A stretch of DNA of 64,000 nucleotides, from positions 1,612,001 to 1,676,000 of the forward strand of contig JALRME010000003.1 in assembly GCA_026120035.1 (NCBI GenBank), read 5' to 3'. How positions within the stretch are numbered: the first letter of the stretch is position 1; every line of letters starts with the position of its first letter. Positions 10,694 to 23,300 of the stretch are shown here, in pieces. The notes below the pieces were generated by a model. It did not search any database and was not told where the DNA came from. It worked only from the letters and a program-made list of their open reading frames with translations. Source of the DNA: Coleophoma eucalyptorum. Lineage: Eukaryota; Ascomycota; Leotiomycetes; Helotiales; Dermateaceae. Both the position numbers and the translations under genes were made by a program.

Positions 10694-12318
10694 TCAAAGT
10701 TTGCTTATACCATTTGTATACATCTTCAAATCCTTCGTCTCCTCTCTGAGGGCGAGGTCGCTCATTATCTCTTCACTTCCACCACCTAAAACAGAAGTCA
10801 GTACGTACTTTCAAAAGGCACTCAAAGAAGCAACTTACCAACTGCCATAACCCTGACATCTCTAGATATTGCTTCAATCCTGTAAGACCCTTAGCAAAAC
10901 AAGTCCAAATTTAAATCGGAAAAAGACTAACCTCCCACCCTTTCCACCTCTCGCATATCCTAATCCACCCAGAATCTGCTGGGCCTCTCGAACACACTTC
11001 TCCAAACACCTAGTACTGACAACCTTCAACATAGCCGTCATACCACCAATCCGAACAGCATCGCCCTGTCCTTTCTCTCCAAGTTCAATCAGCCAAGTCA
11101 ACTGTTCCAGAAACGCCCAGGCAGGCTCAATACACCTCCCCATCTCGAAAAACTTGGCACGAATAATTGGATTCTCAATCAACTTCTTCCCAAAGGTCTC
11201 ACGGGTACAAGCATGCCTCCACGCATCCTCCACACAAACTCGACTCAGCCGAATGGCCGCAGTAGCCATACTCCTCCTCTCGGCATTGAAGTTCGACATG
11301 ATGACCTCAAAGCCCCGGTTTTCCCGGTGCAGCAGATTCGCCACGGGCACGCGCACGTCGTCGAACGTGATGAAAGTACTCCCCGACGCGCCCACACCGG
11401 AGTTGAGCATTCTCCTTCGCGACACCCCTTCGGCCTGCAGCGGGATGATCAGCAGCGAGACTCCTGCTGCGCCAACCCCGCCCGTCCGCACGGCGGCCGT
11501 CACGAAATCGGCCCAGATGCCGTTCGTAATCCATTTCTTGGACCCGTTCACCACGTAGTGCTTCCCTTGCCGCACGGCGGTGGTCTTGATGTTCGCAACG
11601 TCTGATCCGGCTGTTGACCTGGGTTAGCTGGGTCGTACGCGTAGAGCGTCCAATGCTGGGCACTCACCGTCTGGCTCTGTGATCCCAAGGCAGAACCGGA
11701 TGCTCCCATCAGCTACACCCGGGAGGAATTGTTTCTTCTGTGCTTCGGTTCCGAAGTTCACAATGGGTGGTACTCCGATTGCGTTCCCTCCCCCGAGCCC
11801 CCACTGGACTCCTGAATAAGCCTGGATTTGAAATCAGTCTTGAGCCTGTGCTAAATCTTCACGGTCAATAGACTTACCACTCGTGATACTTCATCAATAA
11901 CTATAAGCGTGTGCCAGGAGTCCCATTCTTTTTTGGGGATGCCACCTGGTAGCGGCACGTTATCAAGATTCGTACTCAGTGCAAGATATCCAAGGTCGGC
12001 ATGTCTCTTGAATGCCTGCGACACGATAGAAGATCACGTTAGTTATTTTACCCCTCTCCCAGTACTCTATCTTCTTAGACATAAACGCGTAGCGAGGACA
12101 AGAAATGCACCAACCGCATCAGGAACTTGGCCTGCTTCTTCCCACTCAAAAGCATACGGCAGGATCTCCTCGTCGACGTATTTCCGGACGGCTGCTCGCA
12201 GTCTTCGGTGTGAGTCGGTATAGTGTGGTGAGATGCTTCGGGAGTACCATAGAGGCTCCGCGTAGGGTGTGGGGCAGCCGAAGGCGCTGCTGGGCTTCTC
12301 GGGCGAGGGCGAGGTCAT
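10694..12318 (-). CDS. Acyl-CoA dehydrogenase
   Basis: FAD-dependent alpha,beta-dehydrogenation of an acyl-CoA thioester. N-terminal helical domain (SISPHYTDSHRRLRAAVRKYVDEEI) and middle beta-domain with CLGITEPDAGSDVANIKTTA and WITNGIWADF, the flavin/substrate segments. The C-terminal helical domain contains FNAERRSMATAAIRLS, QQILGGLGYARGG and a final AVGGGSEEIMSDLAL. The spot that holds the catalytic Glu in medium-chain enzymes (EGTxxI) is Gly here; the Glu of NAER sits where isovaleryl-CoA dehydrogenase keeps its base, so that class is likely (inference). There are about six exons. The start at 12318 is the first Met before the conserved region. No clear peroxisomal C-terminal tripeptide (ends SKL-like: ...GISKL), which is in fact a PTS1 match, so peroxisomal import is plausible. 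Exact substrate unknown. Confidence 0.9.
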
Positions 12319-13100
12319 TGGGTCACTGAGCAGGTTTCAAACCAGTATGGGGGATAACTGTTTATGTTTCAATGGAATTAGATCGAGAGGATGTTCGCGA
12401 CGTTGTTTCTGGGTCCTTGGTTGATGTCAAGTAACCTTAACTGTCAAGGGGCCAACGTGCCTCGGTTCGGCTGGGCTGAGTAGATCTTCTTGAGTCGAAG
12501 AGGAGCTTGCTTGCTAAAGTGATATCAGGAACCCTAGGATCTGTGTATACGACATGTCGTTTGCCATTGGCTTGCTCTCGTACCATATAAGCTCAGATCA
12601 CACCCAGTGACTTTTCTGAAGGAGGGACCTCGTAGTTGGGGTTTTCTCTCATTGGGCTAGTGCCATCGCAGAAGCTCGCGCTGGGTTGGGATCGGCTATA
12701 TTTATGCTTTCGCTATAAGCACTTCCAGTATTGTAGCATTGCTTATGCTTACCTCCAAGATAGGTTCTATCGTGGTGCCGTTTTCTTTTTCTTCCAGCTT
12801 CAATCTGCTGGTTAGTACTCACCATATATATCCTCGTGTTCATTCTGCGAGTTTGTGTGGGCAGTTTGTAGCGGTGGCATACTTTTATGATTTGCTGGAT
12901 TCGAGTTGTTTACTGATTAGTCGTTCTCAACAAGCGGATATCTCTTCTCAGTGGGACAGACAAGAAGATTATGTTGGTCACGGTTACACCAGTCAAGTCA
13001 ATAAGATCTAAAAGATAGAAGGTGATAAAAAAAATAAATAGAATTGGCTTTCTAAGCTCATTCGAAATAAAATAAACGCTTACATTCCTGTCAAAGGATT
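12319..13100. other. Intergenic, nothing seen
   Basis: Promoter side of the acyl-CoA dehydrogenase and 3' flank of the LysM gene. A 90-residue frame at 12739-13011 on the plus strand has no recognisable motif. Confidence 0.55.
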
Positions 13101-13796
13101 TCAGACTGTCCGCTTTCTCCTTGCTTCAATTTCCAGCACCGTCTCTCTTCTCGCTGGCATCTTTACTGCCTTGGACGTCGAGTTCTTTCCTCCTGCGCCT
13201 GCGGCTGGAGCCTTTCCCTGATCTTTGCATAGCGGGATTTTGAGCACATCTCCAACGTTGATCTTGTTAGGGTCTGTGATCTGGGGATTGGCGGCCTCTA
13301 GCGATGGCAAGGTGATACCCAGCTTCTCCTTTGCGATGATAATCAGCGTATCTCCTGCAACCACTGTGTAGGTGGTGGCGGTGCCATTGGAACATGTTGC
13401 GGTTGGTTCGGCGAGGGCAGGGGCGGCTGGGGCTACACATTTGGAGTTGGGGATGTGGATAACGTCGCCTGGGTTGATGAGCCGGATGTTTTTGATCTGT
13501 GAGTTGACAAAGGTGATTTGGTCGAGGGTTACATTGGCCGCTGTTGCAATGTTGGCGACATTATCACCAGCAACGACGGTGTGGTTGGCTACGATATTGC
13601 AATTGGTTCCGATGGTACCAGTGCCCGTGGCCTTTGCGGCAGCAGATGACGTTGATGCAGCAGTGACCTTTGCAGTGCTGGAAGCCTTTGTTGATGTTGC
13701 ACGAATACTGGTACTGCTAATGCTACTTGTGGGTGCTGCTGCAGTAGAAAGAAAGAAGGACGCCGAGGCGAGCAAAAGTGTTGGTAAGAGTTGCAT
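13101..13796 (-). CDS. Secreted two-LysM protein (putative chitin-binding)
   Basis: Single exon, 231 residues. A signal peptide (about residues 1-20, hydrophobic core ending STAAA) is followed by a Ser/Thr/Ala-rich stretch. LysM 1 lies at about 72-118 (HTVVAGDNVANIA...INPGDVIHIP) and LysM 2 at about 142-190 (YTVVAGDTLIIIA...INVGDVLKIP). Two Cys flank each domain, and NxS/T sites (NHT, NVT, NGT, NST) are present. The tail is short and basic (ETVLEIEARRKRTV). LysM binds chitin or related N-acetylglucosamine polymers; small fungal LysM proteins often shield hyphae or bind free chitin fragments, but that role is inferred here. Arg-rich end may be a dibasic processing site. Confidence 0.88.
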   Translation of the reverse strand: MQLLPTLLLASASFFLSTAAAPTSSISSTSIRATSTKASSTAKVTAASTSSAAAKATGTGTIGTNCNIVANHTVVAGDNVANIATAANVTLDQITFVNSQIKNIRLINPGDVIHIPNSKCVAPAAPALAEPTATCSNGTATTYTVVAGDTLIIIAKEKLGITLPSLEAANPQITDPNKINVGDVLKIPLCKDQGKAPAAGAGGKNSTSKAVKMPARRETVLEIEARRKRTV

Positions 13797-15490
13797 TTTG
13801 AAGAAAGGAGTGTGATATTAAAATGAGCTTGTTCAACAAAGCTTCGGAAGAGGCGCCAGCGGAGGCAATATATACAAAAGCTTGAAGTGCTGAAGTTAGT
13901 TTGAATGATATCATGATCATCGCTAAACTGGTGGTATTTAATACCAGAATCAGGATGGTTGTCACTCGATAATGGATCTCGATCCATGCTTCAGGATTTC
14001 TACTGTAACGCTCTCATTGTGGCTGTAATCCTCAGCATTCCGTTCTCCGAAGTCAGTGTTAGTCGAATATACCTTTTCTCAAACCGAGCCAAATCTTCCT
14101 AAACGCCTATAGGAACATCGGATGGTCCATGATGCCGATTTCGCGAATCCTCCAGGGCTGATCGGCATCAGGGATATACTGGACAACTTCAGACGGGTAG
14201 CACCAGAAGCGGTAATACTTAGAGTTGAGACAAAACGGGATCCGTCTGAAGCGAAAGCATGAATGCTCCTGTCCCTCCCACCCCAAGCGTTCGCCCAGCA
14301 TGTAGGATTGATCTGAAATCCTCACCAAGTCTTCTTGAAATCCGAGGCCTCTTTACTCAGCCTCTGTGGTTTCAAGGCTTCTTGACGTTCTCCCTCGGCT
14401 TCGTGGGAATTCTCTTACTGAGTTCATACCGGTTCGGTTGCACTGAGAAAGGGAAGCGAGCAAGTCAAGGTTGCCTTATTGAGCATAAGTCGCACAATGT
14501 CAAGTGCAGGCAGAATGATTGGCTCAGTACTGAAGCAGAGGTGATAGATATGGAAGTTAAATCTGTAGCTATAATTAAAGAAAAGACAAGCAAACAGACG
14601 TTGAAGGAACGAACGCATGATATTGTCCATGCGGGGGGAGGGATCTATCACGTGCGCGAGATCCACTGGCCAGTCTTTGTTCCAACGTCGCTCGTCCATC
14701 TTCTAACCATGTTCCAGCTCCAGGGCGCATCTCGAGATTTTGAAAGTTCGAGTGCAGTACGGAAGTACAGCATGCACCAATGTTTGTTCCTAATAGGATA
14801 CTGGACATGATTTAGTAATGGCAACCACGCGGTGGCTCTCGAAGCTCAGCGAAGTGAGGGGCATTGAGGGGTGTCCAAGGGAGATGGCACCCCTCAGCCG
14901 TGCACAATAATAATTCTGCTCTTGGGAGATATTCTGATAAATACGCCGTTGCAAGTGGGGATGGGGGATAAGGGCTCCTCGCATGCTGCTGACAGTTGGG
15001 TGAAGTCACTCACCGTTGCAAACCATCAAACACACTTTACTACCCTACTCTCGTTAGCTAGTGGATGGAGGAACGCCAACGGAGCCACGCTCAGTATCAC
15101 TTAGCAGTTTTTGTCGCTCACATTCGATCACATCTGTCCACAGCCGCCCCACGATCGCACCACGACGGCCCAAGACATGCACATGCAAGAGTGAGCCGAC
15201 AAAGTAAGGCAGCTCCCGTCCTGATCATTCGGTACGCTTACATCCAGTGTGGGGGATCGGGGCTGCGGCCCTCGGTGGCAACCAATGGGTAGCTGTGGCT
15301 CCTTCGATCAGCTACTTTTAGCGGCGATTGTGTTATCGTGCTACTGTCCAGTAGGCCCTTTTTATCTTGAGAGCTGCATCCTTGCTTTCACCGATGTTTG
15401 CTGCCACTTGTGTTAACACCTGCGTTCGTCCAGTCTTGCAGGAATTGATCTCTTTGCTTTTCTTTCTTACCGCATGCTCGGACTCCTACC
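13797..15490. other. Divergent intergenic region
   Basis: Between the starts of the LysM gene (-) and the MFS gene (+). Frames at 14107-14328 (-) and 14259-14810 (+) overlap each other and match nothing I recognise. The minus-strand one ends in an aromatic-rich segment and could be a gene scrap, but support is weak. Confidence 0.45.
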
Positions 15491-17334
15491 ATGGTAGATT
15501 CGGATAGAGTCGAAGTCGGAAAGGCAGCTGCCTCCATAGAGCGCGCGGACACCAAGAGTTCGACTGTCACTCTAGCTGCCGATGAAGCTGCCGTGTTACC
15601 CAAGGGCACAATTGATCCCGTCTATGAAGCCAAAGCTCGAGTCTTGAATCATGCTGTAAGCCCCGGAGCATTCATACCGTCGCATGCAGAAAAGGCCCTC
15701 ATTGATGTGTATCCAGATCCAAGAAATTGGAATGGGCTGGTACCAATGGCAACTCTTCACCGTCGTTGGCTTTGGATGGGCGAACGATAACTTATGGCCT
15801 ATTGTAACGTCACTGATATGTGAGCTCAACTTACCAAAGACACGCATCAAGTCCAGAGGAACTTATAAGCATTATAGTCACGCCGATTGCCAATGAATTC
15901 CTCCCCTCGAGGCCCCCTCTCTTGTCCCTAGCCCAGAATATTGGCCTGCTCGCTGGTGCCATGTTCTGGGGGTTTGGCTGCGACATATTCGGACGCCGCT
16001 GGGCATTCAATCTTACCCTCGGCGTGACTGGAGTCTTCGGGCTGATCGCCGCAGGCTCCCCCAATTTCGCAGCCATTGGGACATTCGCAGCCCTCTGGAG
16101 TTTTGGCGTTGGTGGAAATCTCCCCGTCGATTCGGCTGTCTTCCTAGAATTCTTGCCGGGCTCGCACCAGTACTTGCTTACGGTACTGTCAATTGACTGG
16201 GCCATTGCACAGGTTGTTGCGACCCTGATTGCGTGGCCGTTGCTGGGGAATCTTACCTGTCAGGAAGATACGACTTGTACGCGGTCTGAGAATAGAGGAT
16301 GGAGGTATTTCGTTATTATCATGGGTACAATTTCCATGTTGGAGTTCATAGTACGTTTTTGCTTCTTTACAGTCTATGAGAGTCCGAAGTATCTTATGGG
16401 GAAAGGGAGAGACGAGGAAGCCGTTAGGATCGTGCACGAGGTTGCACGCAGGAATGGGAAAGAATCGAGACGTGAGCTCTGTCCACTGAGTTCTTGATCT
16501 TGGATCTATCTAATCGTTCACAGTTACCATCTCGGACCTTCAAGCCTGCGACCCGGATGGGAGATTCATCCAAGTCAACACCAGTGTGGCGATCAAGAAT
16601 AAGCTCTCCCAAGTGAACCTCGTACATATTCGTGCACTATTCAATACACGCAAGCTAGCTTGGTCAACGAGCCTTATAATGTTGGTATGGGCCTTTATTG
16701 GTTTAGCTTACCCACTTTATAATGCATTCCTACCATATATCCAAGCAACCAGAGGTGCCAAATTCGGCGACGGCTCCACGTACCTGACCTACCGCAACTC
16801 ATTGATCATCGCCGTCCTCGGTATTCCGGGGGCACTGCTTGGAGCTGTACTAATTGAAGTCCCCCGCCTGGGCCGGCGAGGAACCCTTGCCCTCAGCACG
16901 ATCCTAACCGGCGTTTTTCTATACTGCAGTACTACAGCCTTAACGTCTACGGAGCTCCTCGGCTGGAACTGCGCCTTCAATTTCTGTAGTAATGTTATGT
17001 ATGCCGTCTTGTACGCATACACGCCTGAGATCTTCCCGACCAAGGACCGGGGAACGGGTAATGCGTTGACGGCGAGTGCGAATCGGATTTTTGGGATTAT
17101 GGCTGTAAGTGGCTCCCTCCCTTCATCTTATCATCTGCCTGTTATATATCAGAGTTTGGAATCTATAGACGAATACGATGTGGAAGTAGCTAATTGATAC
17201 CCTAGCCCATTATCGCCATGTTTGCAAACCTTGAGACTGCAGCACCAGTATATACTAGTGGAGCACTGTTCATCGCAGCTGGGGTCCTGGTGCTTATTCT
17301 TCCATTCGAGTCTCAGGGGAGTGCGAGTTTATAA
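15491..17334 (+). CDS. MFS transporter (SV2/sugar-transporter-like fungal group)
   Basis: Plasma-membrane carrier of unknown substrate. N-terminal cytosolic segment, then after the first intron (15656-15716) the block IQEIGMGWYQWQLFTVVGFG typical of this fungal MFS group. Motif A-like loop: GCDIFGRRWAFNLTL. About twelve hydrophobic segments: six before a central loop (YESPKYLMGKGRDEEAVRIVHEVARR) and six after. The second half includes YTPEIFPTKDRGTGNALTASANRI, the counterpart of the sugar-porter PESPRW/PETKG regions. The last exon ends LPFESQGSASL at 17334. About five exons. The family carries various organic solutes; no substrate can be assigned. Confidence 0.85.
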
Positions 17335-18926
17335 TAAGTAGTCCTTTTCAATTTCATTTTTAAGTCGCTTCTCATAGAAGACAAGGGATAGTTGTCTGGA
17401 ACATTTACCGCGAACCCTGACTTTTCTCTAAATGTATCGCAAACGTTTATACCATATGTCCTAAGGTCATGAATATATAACTCCTTTTCTTCTTTCTGTC
17501 CCCTTCAGGATAGGAAAATACAAAGAAACACTTTTCATATCGTCCAACCTTCAGAGTTTTGATTTCACGTCTCCATCGCTTAACCCCCCCCCTATCCTAC
17601 TAAAAACACAAAAATAAAATCTAAGCGAAGCATACCAGAAAACCCAGCACAACAAACCACCAGCCAGTCCCCCCCCCCATCACTCCACTACCCAGAATCT
17701 ATTTTCTACTCAACCCACCAGCAGCAAGCCGACCCACCAACAAAAGTCACTTACCACCATTATACGCTATAGGAGGGAAAACAAGGGGGGGAGGAGGCGT
17801 GGAGGATAAACGGCAAATAAAATATATTGCCTCCCCCTCCCCCCAGCCACAAAATTCGACCTAACAGACAAGTCAAAGCGTGCATGGAACAGCGACGCTT
17901 TCGAGCAATCCTTATTTGCCCCCTCAAGATAAAGAAGAGGGGGGAGAGGTTGGAAAATTGGAGATGGGAGGTATGTAGAAAGTGGAAGGTGGGTATTTTT
18001 ATTGTTTTTTTTTTTGGGTTTATCTTTTGGTATGCGCGCATACTTCGTACTTGTTTTTAGGCTGTGCGTGTTTACTTGAGTGGGGTGATTAGAGGCGGGT
18101 CTGGTAGGGAGCGTGATTTTTTTTTTGGGCCGTAGAAGTAGGGTGGTGAGAATGAAGGATGGAATGAAGTAGCGCTTTAACTGTTGGTAGAGTAGAGTTG
18201 AGCAGGATGTTGTTTTGGTAACGTTCCCTGTTGGGCGATGATAATAAGAGGTTGAGGTTGAGCAAAGCCGAGCTGGCGGTCAAGGCGAAAGGTTTCCAGC
18301 AAAGCAGGTACATTCTAAGTACCTACTTGTCGACATCACAAAAGCACCAGGAAGTTCTGTATAACAGTAGTATTCTATTTGTTTCTATTGTCAAGCCAGT
18401 AGCAGCAACTGCATACGTGGTGGGCTGTGCTCCTATGTACACTTCTTCTAAAGCCAGGAGGCTCTAAATCCACCACAATGACTATCCTTCTGTTTCCTTT
18501 AGAAAGAAGCCAATCAAACCGTCGGCTTGCTCGCTCGCTCGCTCTTCTGTATGTGCCTGATCAAGGCCCGCCGCTGTGTGTATTCAGGCCCTTGTAATCC
18601 AACCCATCCTTCCCTCCCCTTCCGAGTGGTAGTGTGCGTGTTAAGATTAAGTATTCATACATTGAGAAAAGGAGAAGTATATACTCGACCACGATAGGTG
18701 TGTGTAGAGCAATTACCGATACGGATGTCAATCCATGATACTCGTGGATGACAGAAAAAGAAAGTCGATGCTGATGCCCATAAACTCAAGTGCTGGGACT
18801 TTCCCGAGACCCCGTCGCTCAAACGCCTACGTCCGCTGAAATATAGTTGCGGAACGTACAGATCATGCAAGTGATGATTAGAAGAAATTCGTGTCGTGTT
18901 CGTGAGGATGGTAACTTAAACCGGGA
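17335..18926. other. Convergent intergenic region, low-complexity
   Basis: Downstream of the MFS gene and of the WSC gene, which converge here. It is rich in C-runs and T-runs (for example near 17585, 17672 and 17829), purine-rich tracts, and a (GCTC)n run near 18530. No gene is supported. Confidence 0.6.
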
Positions 18927-20358
18927 TCAATCTGAATCATCAGGGTTCGTGGCCCGCAGTATCGGCCGCGATTGATTGACTTTTCTTGAGTAGTCGTGAT
19001 TGTCCCTGATCGTGTTGATGCTTTCTCGACTCTTGTTTTCGTTCGAGTACACGCCAGAGTACGGATCCAGGCGTGGATCAATCGGTATTAATCGACTTCT
19101 TCTCGATCCCGGTTCACTCGTATCCCATCCTTCCACGACCTGTCGCCCATCGGTTCCAAGCATGTATTTCGAATTTTCGCTCAATGTTCTCGATACTCCA
19201 CCACCACTACCAGCACCACTGCTAGTCTTACGTTCGACAACACTTATACCGTTGGCCATCTTTTCCTCCTCCTCTTCTTTACGCTTCTTGCGAAGATAGA
19301 AGAACACGATGCCAGCGATCAAAGCTACCAACGCGACAAGCCCGACCGTCAGTCCCACTGCGGCGCCGGTACCAAGGCTGCTACTCTTCTTCTTTTCTGT
19401 GGTTTGTTGCGAGGAAGAGGGCGGGCTAGTCGGAGTGACCGTAACGGTTCGAACCTGACCAGTCACGGTTTCTAGTGACGTGATGGGCGTTGGGGTCCAC
19501 GTTGATGTCGTGTCAGTCGTGTCTCCGGTTGTAGTTGTTGCCGCTGCTACCGTGGTGCTGTGTGCGGCCGTGGTACTCGTCGTAAGAGACTGCAGTAAAG
19601 TATGTTAGCATAGGACCCAGCTTAAAAATCTCCCCAAGCTCTAAATCAATATATTATATATATATATATAAAAAAAAGGAAAGAATCATACGGATGACGA
19701 TGAAGACGAGGAAGTCGTCGTCATCGAACTCGACGTAGTGGAGGACTGGGTCGGAGTGATCACGACTGTTACTGCCTGAGTCTCTGTCACAGTAGCCGCC
19801 TGTGTCCACCAGAGAAGTCAAAATGGTTGCCAAAATGGGCAATCAGAGACTGAAGAAAGAGACGAGGGAGAGGGAATAATACTGGAAGGATTTACGACTA
19901 TGGGAGGGTTACGAACCTGAGCATTGCTACTCGCAGCTGTTGTGGATGAACCAGCAATGGTTCCCGAAGCAGACAGTGTTAAAGCGATGTATCCGTACAA
20001 ATTGTCTCCTCCACACTTATCTGATGGATATCCTGGACAATCCGTATCACACTCGCTAGTCGATACCGTGCTTCCGGGAACATAATTGGAGCACCAGCAT
20101 CCTTCATCTTGCAGGACAGCAAAGGCATAGTCATCGATACAGAAATCATGACAAAGGCCGTTGGATTGGTAGAGACTTGAGTCTGGGGGCACAGAAGTTA
20201 GTCCCGGTCAATCAATAGGGAAAGCCACTCGTCTTACTCTTGCCAGTGCTCGCCGTGTTGAGGCTGGAGCAGTATGCTGTAGTTAAGGCGGATGTTTGAC
20301 TGATGAAGGCGAGGACGACGGCGATAACAGCCAGAGTGCTGGAGATTCGTGGAGCCAT
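18927..20358 (-). CDS. WSC-domain cell-wall integrity sensor
   Basis: Single-pass plasma-membrane sensor of the yeast Wsc1/Slg1 type, expected to signal wall stress to the PKC/Rho1 pathway. Signal peptide (MAPRISSTLAVIAVVLAFIS). After the first intron comes one WSC domain with spaced Cys (NGLCHDFCIDDYAFAVLQ, GCWCSNYVPG, CDTDCPGYPSDKCGG, YGYIALT). Then a long Ser/Thr-rich, mucin-like stalk encoded across small exons, a TM helix (TGAAVGLTVGLVALVALIAGIVFFYL) with a positive stop (RKKRKEEEEEK), and a cytosolic tail of about 110 residues ending RATNPDDSD. The tail holds Ser/Arg sites fitting phosphorylation. The start at 20358 is chosen because the signal peptide follows at once; the upstream in-frame Met at 20490 would bury it. 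Confidence 0.9.
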
Positions 20359-23300
20359 GATGAACGAGATGGGCCGGATTAGGCCACGTTTTCGATGAGA
20401 TCTTGCCCGTAGATTTTCGTCGACGTCGACTCCACAGCACCGGGGGAAGGTGTGTCGGTAGGTGCAAACAATGGATGGGAATATCAACAAAGGTATCCCA
20501 TTGAATCAGCAGGTGGTGTAGGTCGAGGCAAACACAGCCATGCCACCCTCTCGTGAAGAATCGAACGGATCACGAAGGTTGGGACGGAGTGGTTGTGGGC
20601 GAAGTGGGAGGATAGAGAAGGACAGACAGAAGAAAGTGGGCGCTCGTGGAGAGGGAGTGGAAAAGCAAGATTTGAAGATTAAGGTAATGGGACCTTTCTG
20701 GCCGGCGGAGACGGGCTTGTTTTAGCGGGTGTTTGGTTTGGTGTGGGTGTGGGTAGTCGGGTAGTGTGCCAGGTACAAGTTCCTTCCCTTTTTTTTTCGG
20801 TCCCTCTGCACCCTGCGCTACTGGGTGGTATAGCAAGTAGGAAGCACTAAATCCTTTGCAGGAAGAAGTCGAGTTGTCGCTGTTGCTGAATCCTGTCGGC
20901 TGGGAGGGCCTGGCTGTCGGTCGTCCGCACGTAAATAAATTGATGCGAAATACGCAGTTGCAGTAGCAGTTACAGTTGCCCGTCGTGGTAGGTGGGTGGG
21001 TTTGTTTGAGATATGGGAGATGGCAGCGAAGAAAAGTAAAGCGTAGCCGTCGGGGCAATGGGGGGGGGGGGAGGTAAGTAAGGTAAGGTAAGGCAAGGAA
21101 AGAAAAGGAAAGGCAGGGCCGCAAAGTGAGGTGAAGGGAAGAGTTGGATGAAGTGAAGCGTATTACAGGAGTATTACGAGTTTCGAGAGGGACAGGAAGA
21201 AGAATGATGCAGGTGTGACGCCTGTCGGCTCTCGTATAGTAAGGGTAGCTCGGTCGGTAGGTTGGTGGGCTGGTAGGCTGGCAGGCGGGCAGGCTGGTCG
21301 GTATCGTATCGTATGACAATACGATGGAAACAAGCAGAGTTTGGCCGGTTGAGCAAACAAACAGACGACGTGTTTCATGACAGCAGCATTTTCCGACCCT
21401 CTTCGTCCAATCTACGCTTTCCCTTCCTTCGCCGCTCATAACATAAAATAGCATCACATAATACAACATTGGCGTACCGGATCATCCAATCCTGCAGATA
21501 CTGGCCCATACAACACCGTATCTACGCGGTATTTGGGCTCCTACCAAAGACTACGGCAGAAGGGCAGTCGGTCATGGACAGCCCTGCAATCTCTCGTTGG
21601 CACCAGGGTCAGCGGCCCCAAAGCATCTAAGCGCCAAAGGAAGTGCTGTTCGGCCAGTGCCGTGATTGGGTGGCGGCCTTTCGTGGCATCCCCAGATCCA
21701 TTTCTCCTTTGGGATATGATTCTGCAATTTCCAACAATATCCATGCTCGATGGCTGGACATGGGTGCAGTAGAACTGTCATCCCCGTCTTCGCGATCCAT
21801 GATGGATTCGACCAAAAGCTTGTCGGCGCAATTGCTGCACTATAGCAGACAAAGCGATTGGCACGTGTAGCAGTTATGGAGCACAGTAGGTAGGGTACGA
21901 CGTACGCGCAGCACCGCTCCGCACCACGCCGGAGGACCGAAACAGAGTCAAGCAGCTCAGTTTGGCTCAGCTGATAAAGTGGCAGACTGGGCCGAGAGGG
22001 GGAGGGAAAGAAGGAAAGCGGGCACAATCCAGTCTAAACTCTGTAGGTGGTGAAGATTGTGCTCATTTACCGTAGAAGCGTGCAAAACTCACGGACCGGG
22101 GCGACCACAACTCTCATCTGCTGTAAATTGTATTAAAGTCTGGTGGTTGCGGGTAAATGACGCGGAAGGCATCCTACTACTAACCGATGGCGATTCATTT
22201 GAGATGAGAATAGGGGACCAGTCGACGATCGGCTGCCTCGCGCAACTTGCAAGATTAACGGTGTTTCGGCTGGGTTCGCTCTCGGCGCCATGATAGCTTC
22301 TACGCAAAGCTCCATCCAGAGAAGAGGACAGAAGGAGCCAGAGAGGAGCGGAGAGGCACGACCAGACTGGACCAGAATCCAAGCCATCCAAGGACAGCTG
22401 GAAGATCATTGTCGTCATGGAAGCTTGGACCTGCAAGCCGAGGGCTCCACCACGTCCACTCACTTGCTCGCTAGACGCTGCGAGCCTTTTGACGAGCATG
22501 TACGGAAATTGTCCCGGTCCCGGCGCTCCAGCTCCGCACACATTGCGTTTGCATTTGCCTTTGCCTTTGCATTTGCCTTTCGTTGCCGTTGCCTTTGCCT
22601 TTGCCTTTACCTTTGCATTTGGTCTTGGGGCCAGGCCATCTCGATACTTCCAATCCCCGGCTGTCGTGCGCTCACCATGAAACCGCGACGTGCTGTGTAG
22701 CGTTCGTTGTATTGTTTGTTTCTGCTTGCTCATTACTCGGTACTCGTTACTCACTCCTCGTTTCTCCTGGTGCAACCTCCCGTCCGTCCCATGTCTATCG
22801 TTATTTCCCAGGCCGTCGTCGCGGTCGCCTTTCGCCCCTCGACTTTGGCCAACTGGTCCACCCTGACCACTAAAATTAGTCAGGCGCGTCGTTGTCACTG
22901 ATGCCGGCCGGGGGCTTAGTGGTTGTATAATATCTTGTCAGTTTGTGGTATGCTACAATATACATGTGCTGGAAAGTGCCGCTTGCATATAGATAACGCA
23001 AGGCATGCGGCCACTTCTCAGTACAAAACTTGGACGTAACTGCCAAGCAGTCAATATCCCCACACACCGCTTTTACTATTCCAAGAGTATTCCAAGAGAT
23101 TTCAATGCTCGAGCCCCCTCTGGGTTCTTGGTCGCCGTCACGATTACGAGTATATCCGGGCCTTTTGCATGGTGGTGGCGAGGTAGTCAACTCCCATCAC
23201 TTCCGTGAAAGTGCAAACTCCGTGGGCGTCCTCATCTCACGGAGAATGGGCAGATGACCACCGACGCCAATGACAGCCTGGAGCCGAGACTGAAGTCAAT

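Noticed and set aside
14259..14810. 183-residue frame (+) with one hydrophobic segment
   Set aside because: No recognisable family, conflicts with equal-sized minus-strand frames, and the hydrophobic part is short.
21060..21072. Long G-runs here and at 29834, 63123 and 95
   Set aside because: Homopolymer runs, not spaced G-tracts; no clear quadruplex pattern, could partly be sequencing artefact.
20570..21469. 299-residue frame on the minus strand
   Set aside because: Thr/Pro/Leu/Tyr-rich low-complexity translation caused by GGTAAG and GGCAGG tracts; no motif, no splice logic.
22089..22898. 269-residue frame on the minus strand
   Set aside because: Its Lys/Gly/Ala core is the translation of the TTTGCC hexamer array; flanks have no family resemblance.
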